A DNA stretch of 64,000 nucleotides from assembly GCF_001494635.1 (NCBI RefSeq), contig NZ_LOJF01000009.1, positions 530,254-594,253 on the forward strand. Direction: 5' to 3'. Below the pieces are notes generated by a model. The model worked only from the letters and a program-made list of their open reading frames with translations, was not told the DNA's origin and ran no database searches. Position 1 is the first letter of the stretch. Every line of letters starts with the position of its first letter. The position numbers and the translations under genes were made by a program. The DNA is from Tractidigestivibacter scatoligenes (GTDB lineage Bacteria; Actinomycetota; Coriobacteriia; Coriobacteriales; Atopobiaceae). This document shows, piece after piece, positions 11,887-20,989 of the stretch.

Positions 11887-12250
11887 CGAACCCGCTCCCT
11901 CGCTTACATGGCGCCGCTGTGCGCCCTCAACTGCCTCAACTCTATTGCCCCACCCGTCACGCCGGGGAAAAGTGGCACATTCGGTCTGCCACGTGCCACG
12001 AATGGCCCACCCAAAGGGTGAGCGCCAGCTGCGGCCTGGCCTCCAACGTGACGGGAGAACCCCTTCCAGTCGTAACAGTAGGGGCGCCAAACAAGCCCGC
12101 GCCCCAAAGGTCGTAATCCGTCAAAACTGGGTCGCGGTCTGCACTTTGCCCGCGCCGACGCGTGCCCAACTCTGCGCCCGCTGCCCGCCCGCTCGAGTCG
12201 CGCAAATCCCCTCCTTCGCGTACCATGTTCTGGGGGAATGGAGGGTTGGC
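11887..12250. other. Divergent promoter region, GH3 versus LytTR operon
   Basis: 364 bases between the GH3 gene (minus) and the response regulator (plus). No gene is seen. There are two short direct copies of GTCGTAA, near 12069 and 12111, each next to a GGCGC/GCGCCCC run. They could be regulator sites, but LytTR consensus is not clearly met. Confidence 0.35.
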
Positions 12251-12961
12251 ATGTATCGCATACTCATGGTCGAGGACGATGAACGCGAGGCCGAGACGCT
12301 TCGCCACAGCCTGGAGCGCTATGCGCGCGAGAATAACCTGGAGTTCCAGGTTAGCTGGGAGCGCTCGGCATTGGGTGCAACTTCGGGAGACGCGAAGTTC
12401 GATCTCATCTTCATGGACATTGGGCTTCCCGGAATCAACGGCATGGAGGCGGCTACGCTCATCCGCACCTACGACTCCGAGACGCCCATCATCTTTGTGA
12501 CCAACCTCGCGCAGTATGCGGTACGCGGTTACGAGGTCGACGCCCTGGACTTTGTGGTGAAACCCGTCTCGTACTACAACTTCAAGATGCGCATGGACAA
12601 GGCGATGCGCATCTTGAAGCGCAACTCCGGCATGAATGTGGTGGTAACCTCCCACGACGGCCTGCGCGTGATTCCGGCAGCAGAGCTTGTGGCCGTCGAG
12701 GTCTCCAACCACAGCCTGGTCTACCACCTTGCAGACGGCAACACCTATGTGGTGCGCGGCAGCCTCTCGAAGACCGAGGAGGATCTCTCGCAGGCGCCCT
12801 TCGTGCGCATCTCGAACAGTTGCCTGCTCAACATGGCGTACGTGCGCACCGTGACTGGCTCGGAGGTGCGCACCACCACAGGCGAGACGTACTTCTTTAG
12901 CCGCTCGCGTCGCCGCGCCGCAGTGGACGAGATAGCCAAGTACCTGGGTGGAAGCATCTGA
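12251..12961 (+). CDS. LytTR-type response regulator
   Basis: 236 residues, ATG at 12251 behind GGAGG. The receiver domain (about 1-120) has the acidic pocket MVEDDE (Asp9, Asp10), phospho-acceptor Asp56 in FMDIGLPG, Thr/Ser in IIFVTN and Lys in VVKP. A LytTR DNA-binding domain follows (about 135-236) with VEVSNHSLVYHL, FVRISNSCLLNMAYV and the YFFSRSRR end. It is an AgrA/ComE/VirR-like transcription factor. Its stop codon overlaps the next gene start by one base (TGATG), so it is co-translated with two sensor kinases. Targets are unknown. The divergent GH3 gene is an obvious candidate. Confidence 0.93.
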   Translation: MYRILMVEDDEREAETLRHSLERYARENNLEFQVSWERSALGATSGDAKFDLIFMDIGLPGINGMEAATLIRTYDSETPIIFVTNLAQYAVRGYEVDALDFVVKPVSYYNFKMRMDKAMRILKRNSGMNVVVTSHDGLRVIPAAELVAVEVSNHSLVYHLADGNTYVVRGSLSKTEEDLSQAPFVRISNSCLLNMAYVRTVTGSEVRTTTGETYFFSRSRRRAAVDEIAKYLGGSI

Positions 12962-14289
12962 TGGACGCCAAGCTCGCTGCTAGCGCGGTGGCGACCGTGG
13001 CCCAGATTGCCTTTGCCATGCTCATCTTTGCGTGGTCGCTCCCCCGCCGCTCCCACTTCTGGGCGCGCTTGGTCGGGCTGATTGCGACAGGGGTTGCCCT
13101 AACCCTTGTGGGGGTTGCCGTGGCGGGGGCCACCGGCATATCTACCACGGTGGGGCCCGCGCGCGTGCTCGCGGAGTTTGTTCTCTTCTCGATGGTGCTC
13201 GTGCTGGCTGTGCCGGTTTTGCTCGTCCTCTTCGACACCTCGGTGTGGGTGGCGCTCTTCTTTGCCACGGCGGGCTATACGCTCCAGAACCTCGCAAGTG
13301 GCGCAGAGGGCCTTCTGGTCTTCACCTTGGGCGAGAGAACCATCCCGCTGGAGCTTGCAGAGACGGCGGCAGTTACCTGCATTGTGTACCTCCTGGGCTA
13401 CCTGGCATTTGCGCTCCCGGTACGGCGCCACGGACTTGCGGATGTCGAGGATCACGCGATGCTTGTTGTGGTTGCCGCGGTTCTTCTCGTGGTGATTGCT
13501 TTTGACCTTGTGAACAAGTCCCTGCCTGCCCTCGGCGCAAGCACCGGCGACGTGGTGCTTCTGCGGGTGATTCACGGCATATCCTGCGTGTTCATGCTTA
13601 CCGTCGAGTTTGAGCTGCTCTACACAAGGAGTCTGCGCACAAACGTTGCCGCCATGGAGCGCGCCCGCGCCGACGATGCCAAGGGGCTGGAAGCTTCGCG
13701 CTCCAACGTGCAGGCAATCAACGTGCGCATGCACGACATCCGCCACCAGCTGCGCGATCTGGAGGCGTTGGACTTTGTTGGCGCCGACGCGCTCGATGAC
13801 CTCGAGCGCCAGCTGAGCGTCTATGACGCTGCGGTGAAGACCGGAAACGTTGCCCTAGACACGGTGCTCACCGAGAAGGGGCTGATATGCGAGCGCGAGG
13901 GCATTGCCCTTGGCTGCGTGGCCGACGGAGACGCGCTCTCCTTTATGGCGCCGGCGGACATCTACTCGCTCTTTGGCGATGCCGTCGACAACGCAATAGA
14001 GGCTGTCGAGAAGCTCAATGACCCGGACAAGCGTGTGATTGACCTCACGGTGAGAGACACCGGCGGCATGGTGAGCGCACACGTGGAGAACTACTTCCGC
14101 GGAGACGTGCGACTCGCCAACGGGCTGCCGCTTGCGCAGACGCGCCAGGATGCCCGCGGTTTTGGCGCGCGTCACATGCGCGCTGTTGTAGAGCGCTACG
14201 GGGGTTCGATCACCACTAGCACCGAGGGCGACCTCTTTCGCCTCGATGTGATTGTCCCACTGCCGGCCAAGGGGGTGGCGCGTAGGTGA
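12961..14289 (+). CDS. AgrC-like (GHKL) sensor histidine kinase
   Basis: 442 residues. Six or seven N-terminal hydrophobic segments (about 1-220) form a sensor without a large extracellular loop, as in peptide-sensing AgrC/ComD kinases. The H-box is NVRMHDIRHQL with phospho-acceptor His258. The ATPase part has the N-box DAVDNAIEAVEK and the G-box ARGFGARHM. It overlaps the response regulator by one base and the next kinase by four. No small peptide pheromone gene is seen beside it. Together with its neighbour it is likely to control the LytTR regulator. Confidence 0.9.
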   Translation: MDAKLAASAVATVAQIAFAMLIFAWSLPRRSHFWARLVGLIATGVALTLVGVAVAGATGISTTVGPARVLAEFVLFSMVLVLAVPVLLVLFDTSVWVALFFATAGYTLQNLASGAEGLLVFTLGERTIPLELAETAAVTCIVYLLGYLAFALPVRRHGLADVEDHAMLVVVAAVLLVVIAFDLVNKSLPALGASTGDVVLLRVIHGISCVFMLTVEFELLYTRSLRTNVAAMERARADDAKGLEASRSNVQAINVRMHDIRHQLRDLEALDFVGADALDDLERQLSVYDAAVKTGNVALDTVLTEKGLICEREGIALGCVADGDALSFMAPADIYSLFGDAVDNAIEAVEKLNDPDKRVIDLTVRDTGGMVSAHVENYFRGDVRLANGLPLAQTRQDARGFGARHMRAVVERYGGSITTSTEGDLFRLDVIVPLPAKGVARR

Positions 14290-15635
14290 GCGCAACCATT
14301 ATTGCCGTCATGACGAGGGCGGCCCTCGTCCTTGCGGTAACCATATCTGCTCAGCTTGCGATTGCGGTAGGGATGTTCACGACGATTCTTCCCCCTCGCG
14401 GCCACGTTGTGGCGCGAGCCGTAGCGTCGTATGCGGCGTTGGCGCTTGTGTCGTTTACGCTCTATAGGAACTCGCTGATTGTCTCTGTCTTCTCGCCACG
14501 GCTGGTCTCCTTCTTGGCAGAGGCCCTGGACTTTGTGGCCATGCTGGCGGTTATCGTTGCGGCGCTGGCCTTCTGCTTTGAGGTGTCCATCTGGACGGCA
14601 CTCTTCTGCGCGACGGCGGGCTACATCATCCAGAACCTGGCAAGCTGCGTGACCTACTCGTCGTTTCTGCTTGCCGAGGGCACGGGAACCAACATGGCAA
14701 GCCCGCTCTTCCTGCCGCTTAACCTGCTGGGAATGGCCGTGGTCTACCCTGTTTGCTACTGGCTGTTTGTGCGGCCAATTCACAAGAACGGCCTGGTAGA
14801 GATAGAAAACAAGAAGATCCTTCTGGTGCTGGCGCTAGTGGTTCTCATTGCCATTGTCTTTGATATGGAGAACAAATACCTGCTCAACGCCGGCATTCCC
14901 GTGCCATTTGTGATGGTGCTTCGCGCCGTGCACGACGTGATATGCGTCTTCTCGCTGGTGCTGGAGTTTGAGATGCTCTACTCGCGCCAGCTGGAGTCCG
15001 ACGTCGCAACCCTGGAGCGCATGGACGCAGATCAGGAGGCCCACTACACCCTCATGCGCGAGAGTGTCGAGGCCGTGAACGCGCGCATGGAGGCAATGCG
15101 CCAGCACGTGCGCGCGGCGGCTCGCGAGGGCGGGGCGGACACGGCGAAGCTCAAGGAGCTTGCGAGCGAAACGCGCATGTCCGAGCTGCGGCTAAGGACC
15201 GGAAACGACGCCCTGGACGCGCTGCTCTTTGTGAAGGGCCTGGTGTGCGAGCGCGAGGGCGTGACCCTCTCGTGCATAGCCGACGGCTCGGCGTTGGCGT
15301 TCATGGACCCCGTCGACATCTACTCGCTGGTGGGAAACGCCCTCGACAACTCACTGGACGCCGTGCGCAAGGTGGCAGACCCCGAGAAGCGCGCGATTGG
15401 CCTGGTGGCGCGACGTATGGGCGGGATGCTCACGCTTAACGTGACCAACTACTTTGACGGCGCGGTGACGATGGTCGACGGGCTGCCCAAGACCACGGCT
15501 GCCGATCCAACCGGACACGGGCTTGGTTCGCGCTCCATGCGAGACGTTGCCGAGAAGTACGGCGGCACCGTGACCTTTAGCAGCGACGGGGACGTTTTTC
15601 ACGTGAACGCGCTCATTCCGATCCCGGAGGAGTAG
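14286..15635 (+). CDS. AgrC-like GHKL kinase homologue lacking the phospho-acceptor histidine
   Basis: 449 residues, start GTG at 14286 overlapping the first kinase stop (GTGA). It is a clear paralogue of that kinase over its whole length: similar membrane segments and the shared stretches GLVCEREGVTLSC, DIYSLVGNALDNSLDAV (N-box) and GHGLGSRSMRDVAEKYGG (G-box). At the H-box the first kinase reads MHDIRH but this one reads MEAMRQ, so the acceptor position is Glu269. The ATP-binding part seems intact. It may act as a partner subunit that phosphorylates its mate or as a modulating pseudokinase. Confidence 0.88.
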   Translation: MSATIIAVMTRAALVLAVTISAQLAIAVGMFTTILPPRGHVVARAVASYAALALVSFTLYRNSLIVSVFSPRLVSFLAEALDFVAMLAVIVAALAFCFEVSIWTALFCATAGYIIQNLASCVTYSSFLLAEGTGTNMASPLFLPLNLLGMAVVYPVCYWLFVRPIHKNGLVEIENKKILLVLALVVLIAIVFDMENKYLLNAGIPVPFVMVLRAVHDVICVFSLVLEFEMLYSRQLESDVATLERMDADQEAHYTLMRESVEAVNARMEAMRQHVRAAAREGGADTAKLKELASETRMSELRLRTGNDALDALLFVKGLVCEREGVTLSCIADGSALAFMDPVDIYSLVGNALDNSLDAVRKVADPEKRAIGLVARRMGGMLTLNVTNYFDGAVTMVDGLPKTTAADPTGHGLGSRSMRDVAEKYGGTVTFSSDGDVFHVNALIPIPEE

Positions 15636-15823
15636 GGGCGCGGGTGCCGCTGGCAACGGAGGAGCTCGCCGGCGCCAGTGGGCCCCTCTGCAGATGCTGG
15701 CGGGCTCCTCGCTGGTGCCGACGGGCTCCCCCACCGATGCTCACGGGCCGAAACTCGACGTTTTTCTCGGATATTACGTTGTTATGTGTCGGATTTTAGC
15801 TCCACGTGACCTGACGTATGGCC

Positions 15824-16474
15824 CTACGCCAACGTGACCAGCAGCGCCATCTTGAAGCGCTTGTCGGCGCGCACGGCGTGGCGACCACCCGCATCAAACT
15901 TGAAAGTCTGGCCGGCGCGGACGAGGTTCTCGACGCCCTCGTAGGTGATGGTCGCTTCGCCGTCCAGCGCAAACACAAGGGCGTCGCCAGGGGCGGCGTG
16001 CTCGGAAAGGCCGGTGCCCGCATCGAAGCTCATGAGCACGAACTTCATGCTGTCGTTGTGCGCCAGATCCATGTTCACGATGCGCCCGTCCTGGTAAGGG
16101 ATGAGATCCTTCAGGGTGAACGCCTCGCCTGGCTTAATGACGCTGTTCATGGCAGTTCCCTTCTCAAGCGAAAGCTCAACGTAGACGGTGTCCTTCTCGG
16201 CGCGCACGCCCACGGGGACGTCTGTGGGCGTGACCACGGCTTGGCCCGCGCCGGCAACGGCAGGGGCGGCACCCGTGACCTGCGCCTCGCCGGCAACAAC
16301 AAACTCGAGCCTGTGGTAGCCGTAGAGCTCGGCACTGATGTCCGTTCCAGTGCCAAGGCTAAAGTACGACAGGCCGTTTCCGCCGGCTTCCCAGACCGGA
16401 TGCGAAACCGTGCAGCCTGGAACGGGTGGGTTGTCTGCGGCTATATCAAATGCGTGTCCCGCGGTCTCATTCAT
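15824..16474 (-). CDS. Double-cupin protein
   Basis: 216 residues, ATG at 16474 behind AAAGGAG. Two cupin barrels are readable. The first (about 25-110) has HRLEFVVAGEAQVTGAAPAVAGAGQAVVTPTDVPVGVRAE. The second (about 125-216) has DLAHNDSMKFVLMSFDAGTGLSEHAAPGDALVFALDGEATI and ends FDAGGRHAVRADKRFKMALLVTLA. The second keeps His residues in metal-ligand positions (SEHAAPGD and RHAV), the first less clearly. Substrate and role are unknown. It stands alone, with intergenic DNA on both sides. Confidence 0.8.
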   Translation of the reverse strand: MNETAGHAFDIAADNPPVPGCTVSHPVWEAGGNGLSYFSLGTGTDISAELYGYHRLEFVVAGEAQVTGAAPAVAGAGQAVVTPTDVPVGVRAEKDTVYVELSLEKGTAMNSVIKPGEAFTLKDLIPYQDGRIVNMDLAHNDSMKFVLMSFDAGTGLSEHAAPGDALVFALDGEATITYEGVENLVRAGQTFKFDAGGRHAVRADKRFKMALLVTLA

Positions 16475-16572
16475 ACGCGACACTCCTTTCATACGGTGAC
16501 AAGGCAATGGTGCCCCGCAGCAGCGAGAAGAAATGTTGTCGTAGCAACAATTGCATCGCCTTAGCTTCAGTC

Positions 16573-16629
16573 GGGGATGCGGACAAAAAGTTGGACCGAG
16601 GAGGTCCGGGACTGGGGGTCCGCATCCCC
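16573..16629. repeat. Nested inverted repeat
   Basis: Outer arms GGGGATGCGGAC (16573-16584) and GTCCGCATCCCC (16618-16629) are perfect over 12 bp. Inside is a second hairpin, GGACC (16593-16597) and GGTCC (16603-16607). It lies between the cupin gene promoter and the ABC operon terminator. There is no T-run, so it is not a simple terminator. Confidence 0.55.
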
Positions 16630-16690
16630 AAAGAGCATCCAATAGCCAAGTTCTACGAGATTAGGCAACCTCCTCCAATTCCAAACAAAG

Positions 16691-16719
16691 CGGGGCAGCC
16701 GAAGCATTCGGCTGCCCCG
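16691..16719 (-). terminator. Rho-independent terminator of the ABC importer operon
   Basis: CGGGGCAGCCGAA, loop of 3, TTCGGCTGCCCCG: a 13-bp perfect stem, followed on the minus strand by CTTTGTTTGG. It sits 30 bases past the permease stop codon. Confidence 0.85.
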
Positions 16720-16748
16720 TCTCGGGAGGAATCCAGAATCTCAAGTCA

Positions 16749-18413
16749 CTAAGACATTGTGATGTCCTTACTGTGAGAGACCCTCATGAAGAGAAGAAGG
16801 GAGATAACCGTAAAGACCATGAGAATCGTCGAAAGAGCCGCAGCGATTCCATAGTTGCCACGTATTACTTCAGTGTAAATAGCCACGGTCACAGTACGAG
16901 TTCTGGTCGTGTAGAGCAATACCGATGTCGAGAGCTCCGAAATCATCGTAATCCATGTAAGAATGGCGCCGGACACAATACCGGAGGCCATCATCGGGAC
17001 AGTAATCTTTAAGAATGTGTTGAGCTTTGAGCTTCCCAGGCTCTCTGCTGCCTCCTCGATAGTAGGGGGTATCTGGCGCAGCGTTGCCTCAGAGGAGCGG
17101 ACGGTATATGGCAGTCTGCGCAGCGCAAATGAAATAGCCATGATTGCTACGGTACCAGTTATAGCCAAGAAGCCGGTACCTCCCACACCGGTATTAAATG
17201 CCGTAATGAACGCGATACCAAGCACTGTTCCCGGAATGATATAGGGGAGCATTCCAAGTGTGTCGGTAAGGCGAGTGAGAGCATTACGATGCCTGATCGC
17301 AACATAAGAGAGCGTAGTCCCTACGATTAGGACAATCGCCAAACCGATAAGCGGAATTCTCAACGTGTTGAGAATTGCAGAACCCATACGTGTAAAGGCC
17401 TGCGTATAACTCTTGAGGGAATAACCTGGGACAAAGATCATTCCGCTGGTATTTAGGAAAGAAGTGTAAACAAGATAACATTGAGGGAGAATCGCAATGC
17501 AGACCACACCGTAGACAAAGATGTAGAGAAGCACCTTCTTCCAAGAATGAACAGGTGTCGGCTCGATTGGGTGAAGAGAATTCATCGTGAAGGAGAACTT
17601 GTTCGCTACAATCTGCTGAGCAAGGAATACCAGCAGCGCAATGACGATAGCAATGATTGACAACGCTGCCGCAAATCCGTCATTCCCGCCCAGTTCGCTT
17701 ACAAACTCCTGATAGATTGTCACCGGGAAAGTACGGTAGCCCTCACCGATGAGCATGGGCGTTCCGAAGTCTGCAAACGCTCTCATAAACACAAGAAGTG
17801 CAGCGCCGACCACTGTCGGCATCATCAGCGGAAGCAGAATCTGAAAGAACCGTTTTGCCCCCGTACAGCCCATTGACGCCGCAGCTTCGAGAACAGAGCT
17901 GTCCACATTCTTCAGGGCTCCAGACACATACATAAAGACCAATGGAAACAGCTCAAGAGTAAAAACGAGCACGATGCCGCCAAACCCATATATCTCCACT
18001 CCAGGAAGGCCAAGGATACTCGTCATGAAGTTCGTAATGGCACCATTCCGGCCCAAGAGAAGAATCCATGAATAGGCCCCCACAAAAGGCGGAGACATTG
18101 AAGCTATTACGATCAAAATCTGAAGTGCAGTCTTACCCCTGAACTCGAACAGGGCAAAAAGGTAACCCATGATCGAGCCAACTAGTAAAGCGAGAATGGT
18201 CGCCATTCCGGAAACAGCAAAGCTATTTGCCAGAGTCTGGCTGTAGTAGGGGTTGTTAAAGAACCCAGCAAAGTTATCGAGAGACAGCTTGCCGTCGACG
18301 AATAGTGCCCTTCCAAGCACAGTGACGATAGGGTAGACAAGGAACAGCAGGTATAGCACAAAGATGACAAGAGTTACGGCTGTCCACATGTCGAATCTGC
18401 GTTTTGCCTGCAC
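16749..18413 (-). CDS. Fbp/AfuB-type ABC importer permease (two fused transmembrane units)
   Basis: 554 residues with about 12 transmembrane helices in two homologous halves, the layout of FbpB/AfuB/ThiP permeases. Each half has the cytoplasmic EAA loop (VLEAAASMGCTGAKRFFQILLPLMMP and TIEEAAESLGSSKLNTFLKITVPMM). It starts GTG at 18413 directly after the ATPase stop, with GGAGGGGG in front. It is the last gene of a three-gene operon (binding protein, ATPase, permease) and is followed by a strong terminator. Base composition is lower in GC than the genome average here. Iron(III), sugar phosphate, thiamine and phosphonate importers all use this architecture. Confidence 0.88.
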   Translation of the reverse strand: MQAKRRFDMWTAVTLVIFVLYLLFLVYPIVTVLGRALFVDGKLSLDNFAGFFNNPYYSQTLANSFAVSGMATILALLVGSIMGYLFALFEFRGKTALQILIVIASMSPPFVGAYSWILLLGRNGAITNFMTSILGLPGVEIYGFGGIVLVFTLELFPLVFMYVSGALKNVDSSVLEAAASMGCTGAKRFFQILLPLMMPTVVGAALLVFMRAFADFGTPMLIGEGYRTFPVTIYQEFVSELGGNDGFAAALSIIAIVIALLVFLAQQIVANKFSFTMNSLHPIEPTPVHSWKKVLLYIFVYGVVCIAILPQCYLVYTSFLNTSGMIFVPGYSLKSYTQAFTRMGSAILNTLRIPLIGLAIVLIVGTTLSYVAIRHRNALTRLTDTLGMLPYIIPGTVLGIAFITAFNTGVGGTGFLAITGTVAIMAISFALRRLPYTVRSSEATLRQIPPTIEEAAESLGSSKLNTFLKITVPMMASGIVSGAILTWITMISELSTSVLLYTTRTRTVTVAIYTEVIRGNYGIAAALSTILMVFTVISLLLFMRVSHSKDITMS

Positions 18414-19496
18414 CTATGCCACCCCCTCCATGAGGTTTCTCTGCCCATCTGCTGAAAGGACATTGATTTTTGCAACGTTCACGTCAAGGCGAACGGTCTC
18501 TCCAGGACGTACGTTTTCCTCGAAAGTCGATTCAACTGTCACTTGAATCCGGTCTGAAAAGCTCGTCTTCATAAAGTAATCTGTGGTAGAACCAAGGTAT
18601 ACGCTGTCAAGCACAGTTGCCTCGAATGGCCCTTCGCCGCTCTTAATAAACTCTTCTGGCCTGATGCTTACGCGAACATCTTGATCGGTGCACGAGTTCA
18701 ACTGTGACATCGGAAGCCGCACTTCTCCCAGCACCAGGGTAGCAACTCCATCGATATGTACCAATTTCGCATTGCACATGTTCGTCTTTCCGATGAACGT
18801 TGCAACGAACTCGTTTCTTGGACGATGGTAGAGCTCCCTAGGGACTCCGACCTGTTGGATTACACCATGGTTCATAACGGCAATCCGATCAGAAATCGCC
18901 ATAGCCTCTTCCTGGTCATGCGTAACGTAGACAGTCGTTATGCCAACCCGATGCTGGATATCCCTGATTACCTGTCTCATCTCAAGACGAAGCTTCGCGT
19001 CGAGGTTCGAGAGCGGCTCATCCATTAGCAGGACGTCAGGATTAATCACTAGGGCACGAGCAAGGGCAACTCGTTGTTGCTGACCGCCAGACAGCTGATC
19101 AGGCTTCCGATCCGCAAACTGACTAATCTGCATGAGCTGAAGATACTTATCAGTACGTTCTTTGATCTCGTCCTTTGGGACTTTCCTTTGTTTAAGTCCA
19201 AAAGCGACATTATCCCGGACAGTCATATGGGGAAAAATCGCATAATTCTGAAATACCATACCAATATTTCGTTTACTTGGATCTGTGTCATTGATTTTGG
19301 TATCTCCGAAATAAAAGCTTCCTCCCTCAATAGAGTTGAAGCCCGCAATCATTCGCAACAAGGTTGTCTTTCCGCAGCCAGACGGCCCGAGGAGAGTAAA
19401 CAAACTTCCATCTTTGACTGTAAGGCTCAAGTCTGGGATGACAACATTGTCACCCGAGTAGACTTTCTTGGCATGCTCGATTCTTATCTCACTCAT
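18414..19496 (-). CDS. ABC importer ATP-binding protein (FbpC/PotA family)
   Basis: 360 residues. Walker A GPSGCGKTT, Q-loop MVFQNYAIFPH, signature LSGGQQQRVALARAL, Walker B VLLMDEPLSNLDAKLR and switch VTHDQEEA are all present. The C-terminal 120 residues form a TOBE-type regulatory domain (VSIRPEEF, then SVYLGSTTDYFM). It lies between the binding protein (19 bases upstream) and the permease (no gap). The transported substrate cannot be read from this subunit. Confidence 0.93.
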   Translation of the reverse strand: MSEIRIEHAKKVYSGDNVVIPDLSLTVKDGSLFTLLGPSGCGKTTLLRMIAGFNSIEGGSFYFGDTKINDTDPSKRNIGMVFQNYAIFPHMTVRDNVAFGLKQRKVPKDEIKERTDKYLQLMQISQFADRKPDQLSGGQQQRVALARALVINPDVLLMDEPLSNLDAKLRLEMRQVIRDIQHRVGITTVYVTHDQEEAMAISDRIAVMNHGVIQQVGVPRELYHRPRNEFVATFIGKTNMCNAKLVHIDGVATLVLGEVRLPMSQLNSCTDQDVRVSIRPEEFIKSGEGPFEATVLDSVYLGSTTDYFMKTSFSDRIQVTVESTFEENVRPGETVRLDVNVAKINVLSADGQRNLMEGVA

Positions 19497-19514
19497 GATG
19501 CTCCCGAATCCGCG

Positions 19515-20585
19515 CTATGAATTCTGAAGTGCGGTATAAATCTCGGTGTACTTATTAATAATCTCATCCTTGTGCTCGTTGACGTATGCAGTGTCTTCGG
19601 TAGCAGTGTTGATTTCGTCCATGGGCTTCATAGAACTGTTGAGGTCAACATCAGAACGGACCGGACGAGAGGTAGTTTGGCTAGCGATAATGTTCTGGGC
19701 ATCCTGAGAGATAATGAAGTCGACCCAAGCCTTAGCCTGGTCAAGGTTGGCACAGTCCTTCACGATTGCCGTGTTGGCAGCAAGGAAGATGGTACCTTCT
19801 TCCGGATAGACAACCTCAACATTTGCGCCATCCTGAACCAGCTGAACGCAGGGATCCTCGTAGGAAAGCCCAACCGCCATCTCGCCGTCAGCCACCGTCT
19901 TGTATACGTTGGACGAGCCAGATGCAATCTTGCCCTGTACCAGAGTAAACAGCTGCTTAACGTAATCCCAAGCTTCGTCGGATTCATAGCCACCCATGTC
20001 TAGGAGCATTTGGGTAAGGTGGTGGAAGGCAGACGAAGAGCTCGTTGGATCCGCGGTTGCAATGCTGCCCGCGAGCGCTGGATTCAGAAGATCAGCGTAC
20101 CCCTTAATATCAAGGTCCTTGGTTAGGTCCTTGTTTAGGATGAGCACGCTGCCATCGAGTGTATAGTGTGTGCAATACCCAGTCTCGTTGCGATAGGCCT
20201 CCATGACATTGCTGTCTTCTGGCGAGGTATATTCTTGGAAATACTGCTTGTACGCTTCGTCGGTAAGCTCTCCGCCCCACATGACGTCTGCAATCGGGTT
20301 TGACGCTTCGCTTTGAATCTTCTTGAAGAGTTCCCCCGTACCAGCCTGAATGAGGTCAACCGTGATTCCGGTCTTATCCTCAAATGCAGGGACCAAGCTG
20401 TTCACCAGAGTCTCCGAGTTGGGGGTATACATAGTGAGGGAGCCGCCGATATTGCTGCTCCCATCAGAAGAAGTATCCTCGCTGCTCGAAGATGTCTCAT
20501 CTCCACCGCATGCAGAGAGCCCCAGGGCAACTCCTCCGCCCACAAACATCTTTGCAAAATCGCGACGAGTCATTGATGCACTCAT
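19515..20585 (-). CDS. ABC importer substrate-binding lipoprotein (FbpA/AfuA family)
   Basis: 356 residues, ATG at 20585 behind GGGAGGAA. It has a twin-arginine-like N-terminus (TRRDFAKMF) and a lipobox (LGLSACGG), with Cys lipidation predicted near residue 26, then a Ser/Asp-rich linker. The mature domain starts GGSLTMYTPNSETLVNSLVPAFEDKTGI, typical of type 2 periplasmic binding proteins of the iron/AfuA group. The adjacent Tyr-Tyr pair that binds Fe(III) in FbpA is not found. This leaves hexose phosphate, phosphonate or another anion as alternatives to iron. First gene of the operon. Confidence 0.85.
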   Translation of the reverse strand: MSASMTRRDFAKMFVGGGVALGLSACGGDETSSSSEDTSSDGSSNIGGSLTMYTPNSETLVNSLVPAFEDKTGITVDLIQAGTGELFKKIQSEASNPIADVMWGGELTDEAYKQYFQEYTSPEDSNVMEAYRNETGYCTHYTLDGSVLILNKDLTKDLDIKGYADLLNPALAGSIATADPTSSSSAFHHLTQMLLDMGGYESDEAWDYVKQLFTLVQGKIASGSSNVYKTVADGEMAVGLSYEDPCVQLVQDGANVEVVYPEEGTIFLAANTAIVKDCANLDQAKAWVDFIISQDAQNIIASQTTSRPVRSDVDLNSSMKPMDEINTATEDTAYVNEHKDEIINKYTEIYTALQNS

Positions 20586-20989
20586 ATCATTCCTCCCAAA
20601 CGATATACGACGAGCCAATTGGCACACCCGAAAAATCGGGTTAACCGCGTTCTATCACGCATACAATTCCGAACATTGGCAAATTGGCAAGTGGATAAAA
20701 AAGTACGCTAAGCGTAAATAAAAAGTAAGCTCTAAGTAAATGTGCTGGTAACATGTATCACGTTTCAATGACCAATTGGGATAGGGGCTGTTGACCGTTT
20801 GTTGGTTGAACAAAAATAGCTTCAGAACTTGATTCATTTAATTTAATATTCTATTTTCATCAGCTTCATATCTTATGAGTGGCATTGATGTACTTGTCAG
20901 CGCGGTAACACAGTGAAGATTCTGGAGCACTTACTCTGAAGACCTCGCATATCGGCAATCTCAATTGCGCAGCCCATATTTCTATCGAT
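20586..20989. other. AT-rich upstream region of the ABC operon
   Basis: About 400 bases of AT-rich DNA with no gene. It should contain the importer promoter on the minus strand (AT-rich around 20680-20740). No known operator such as a DtxR/IdeR iron box was recognised. Confidence 0.4.
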
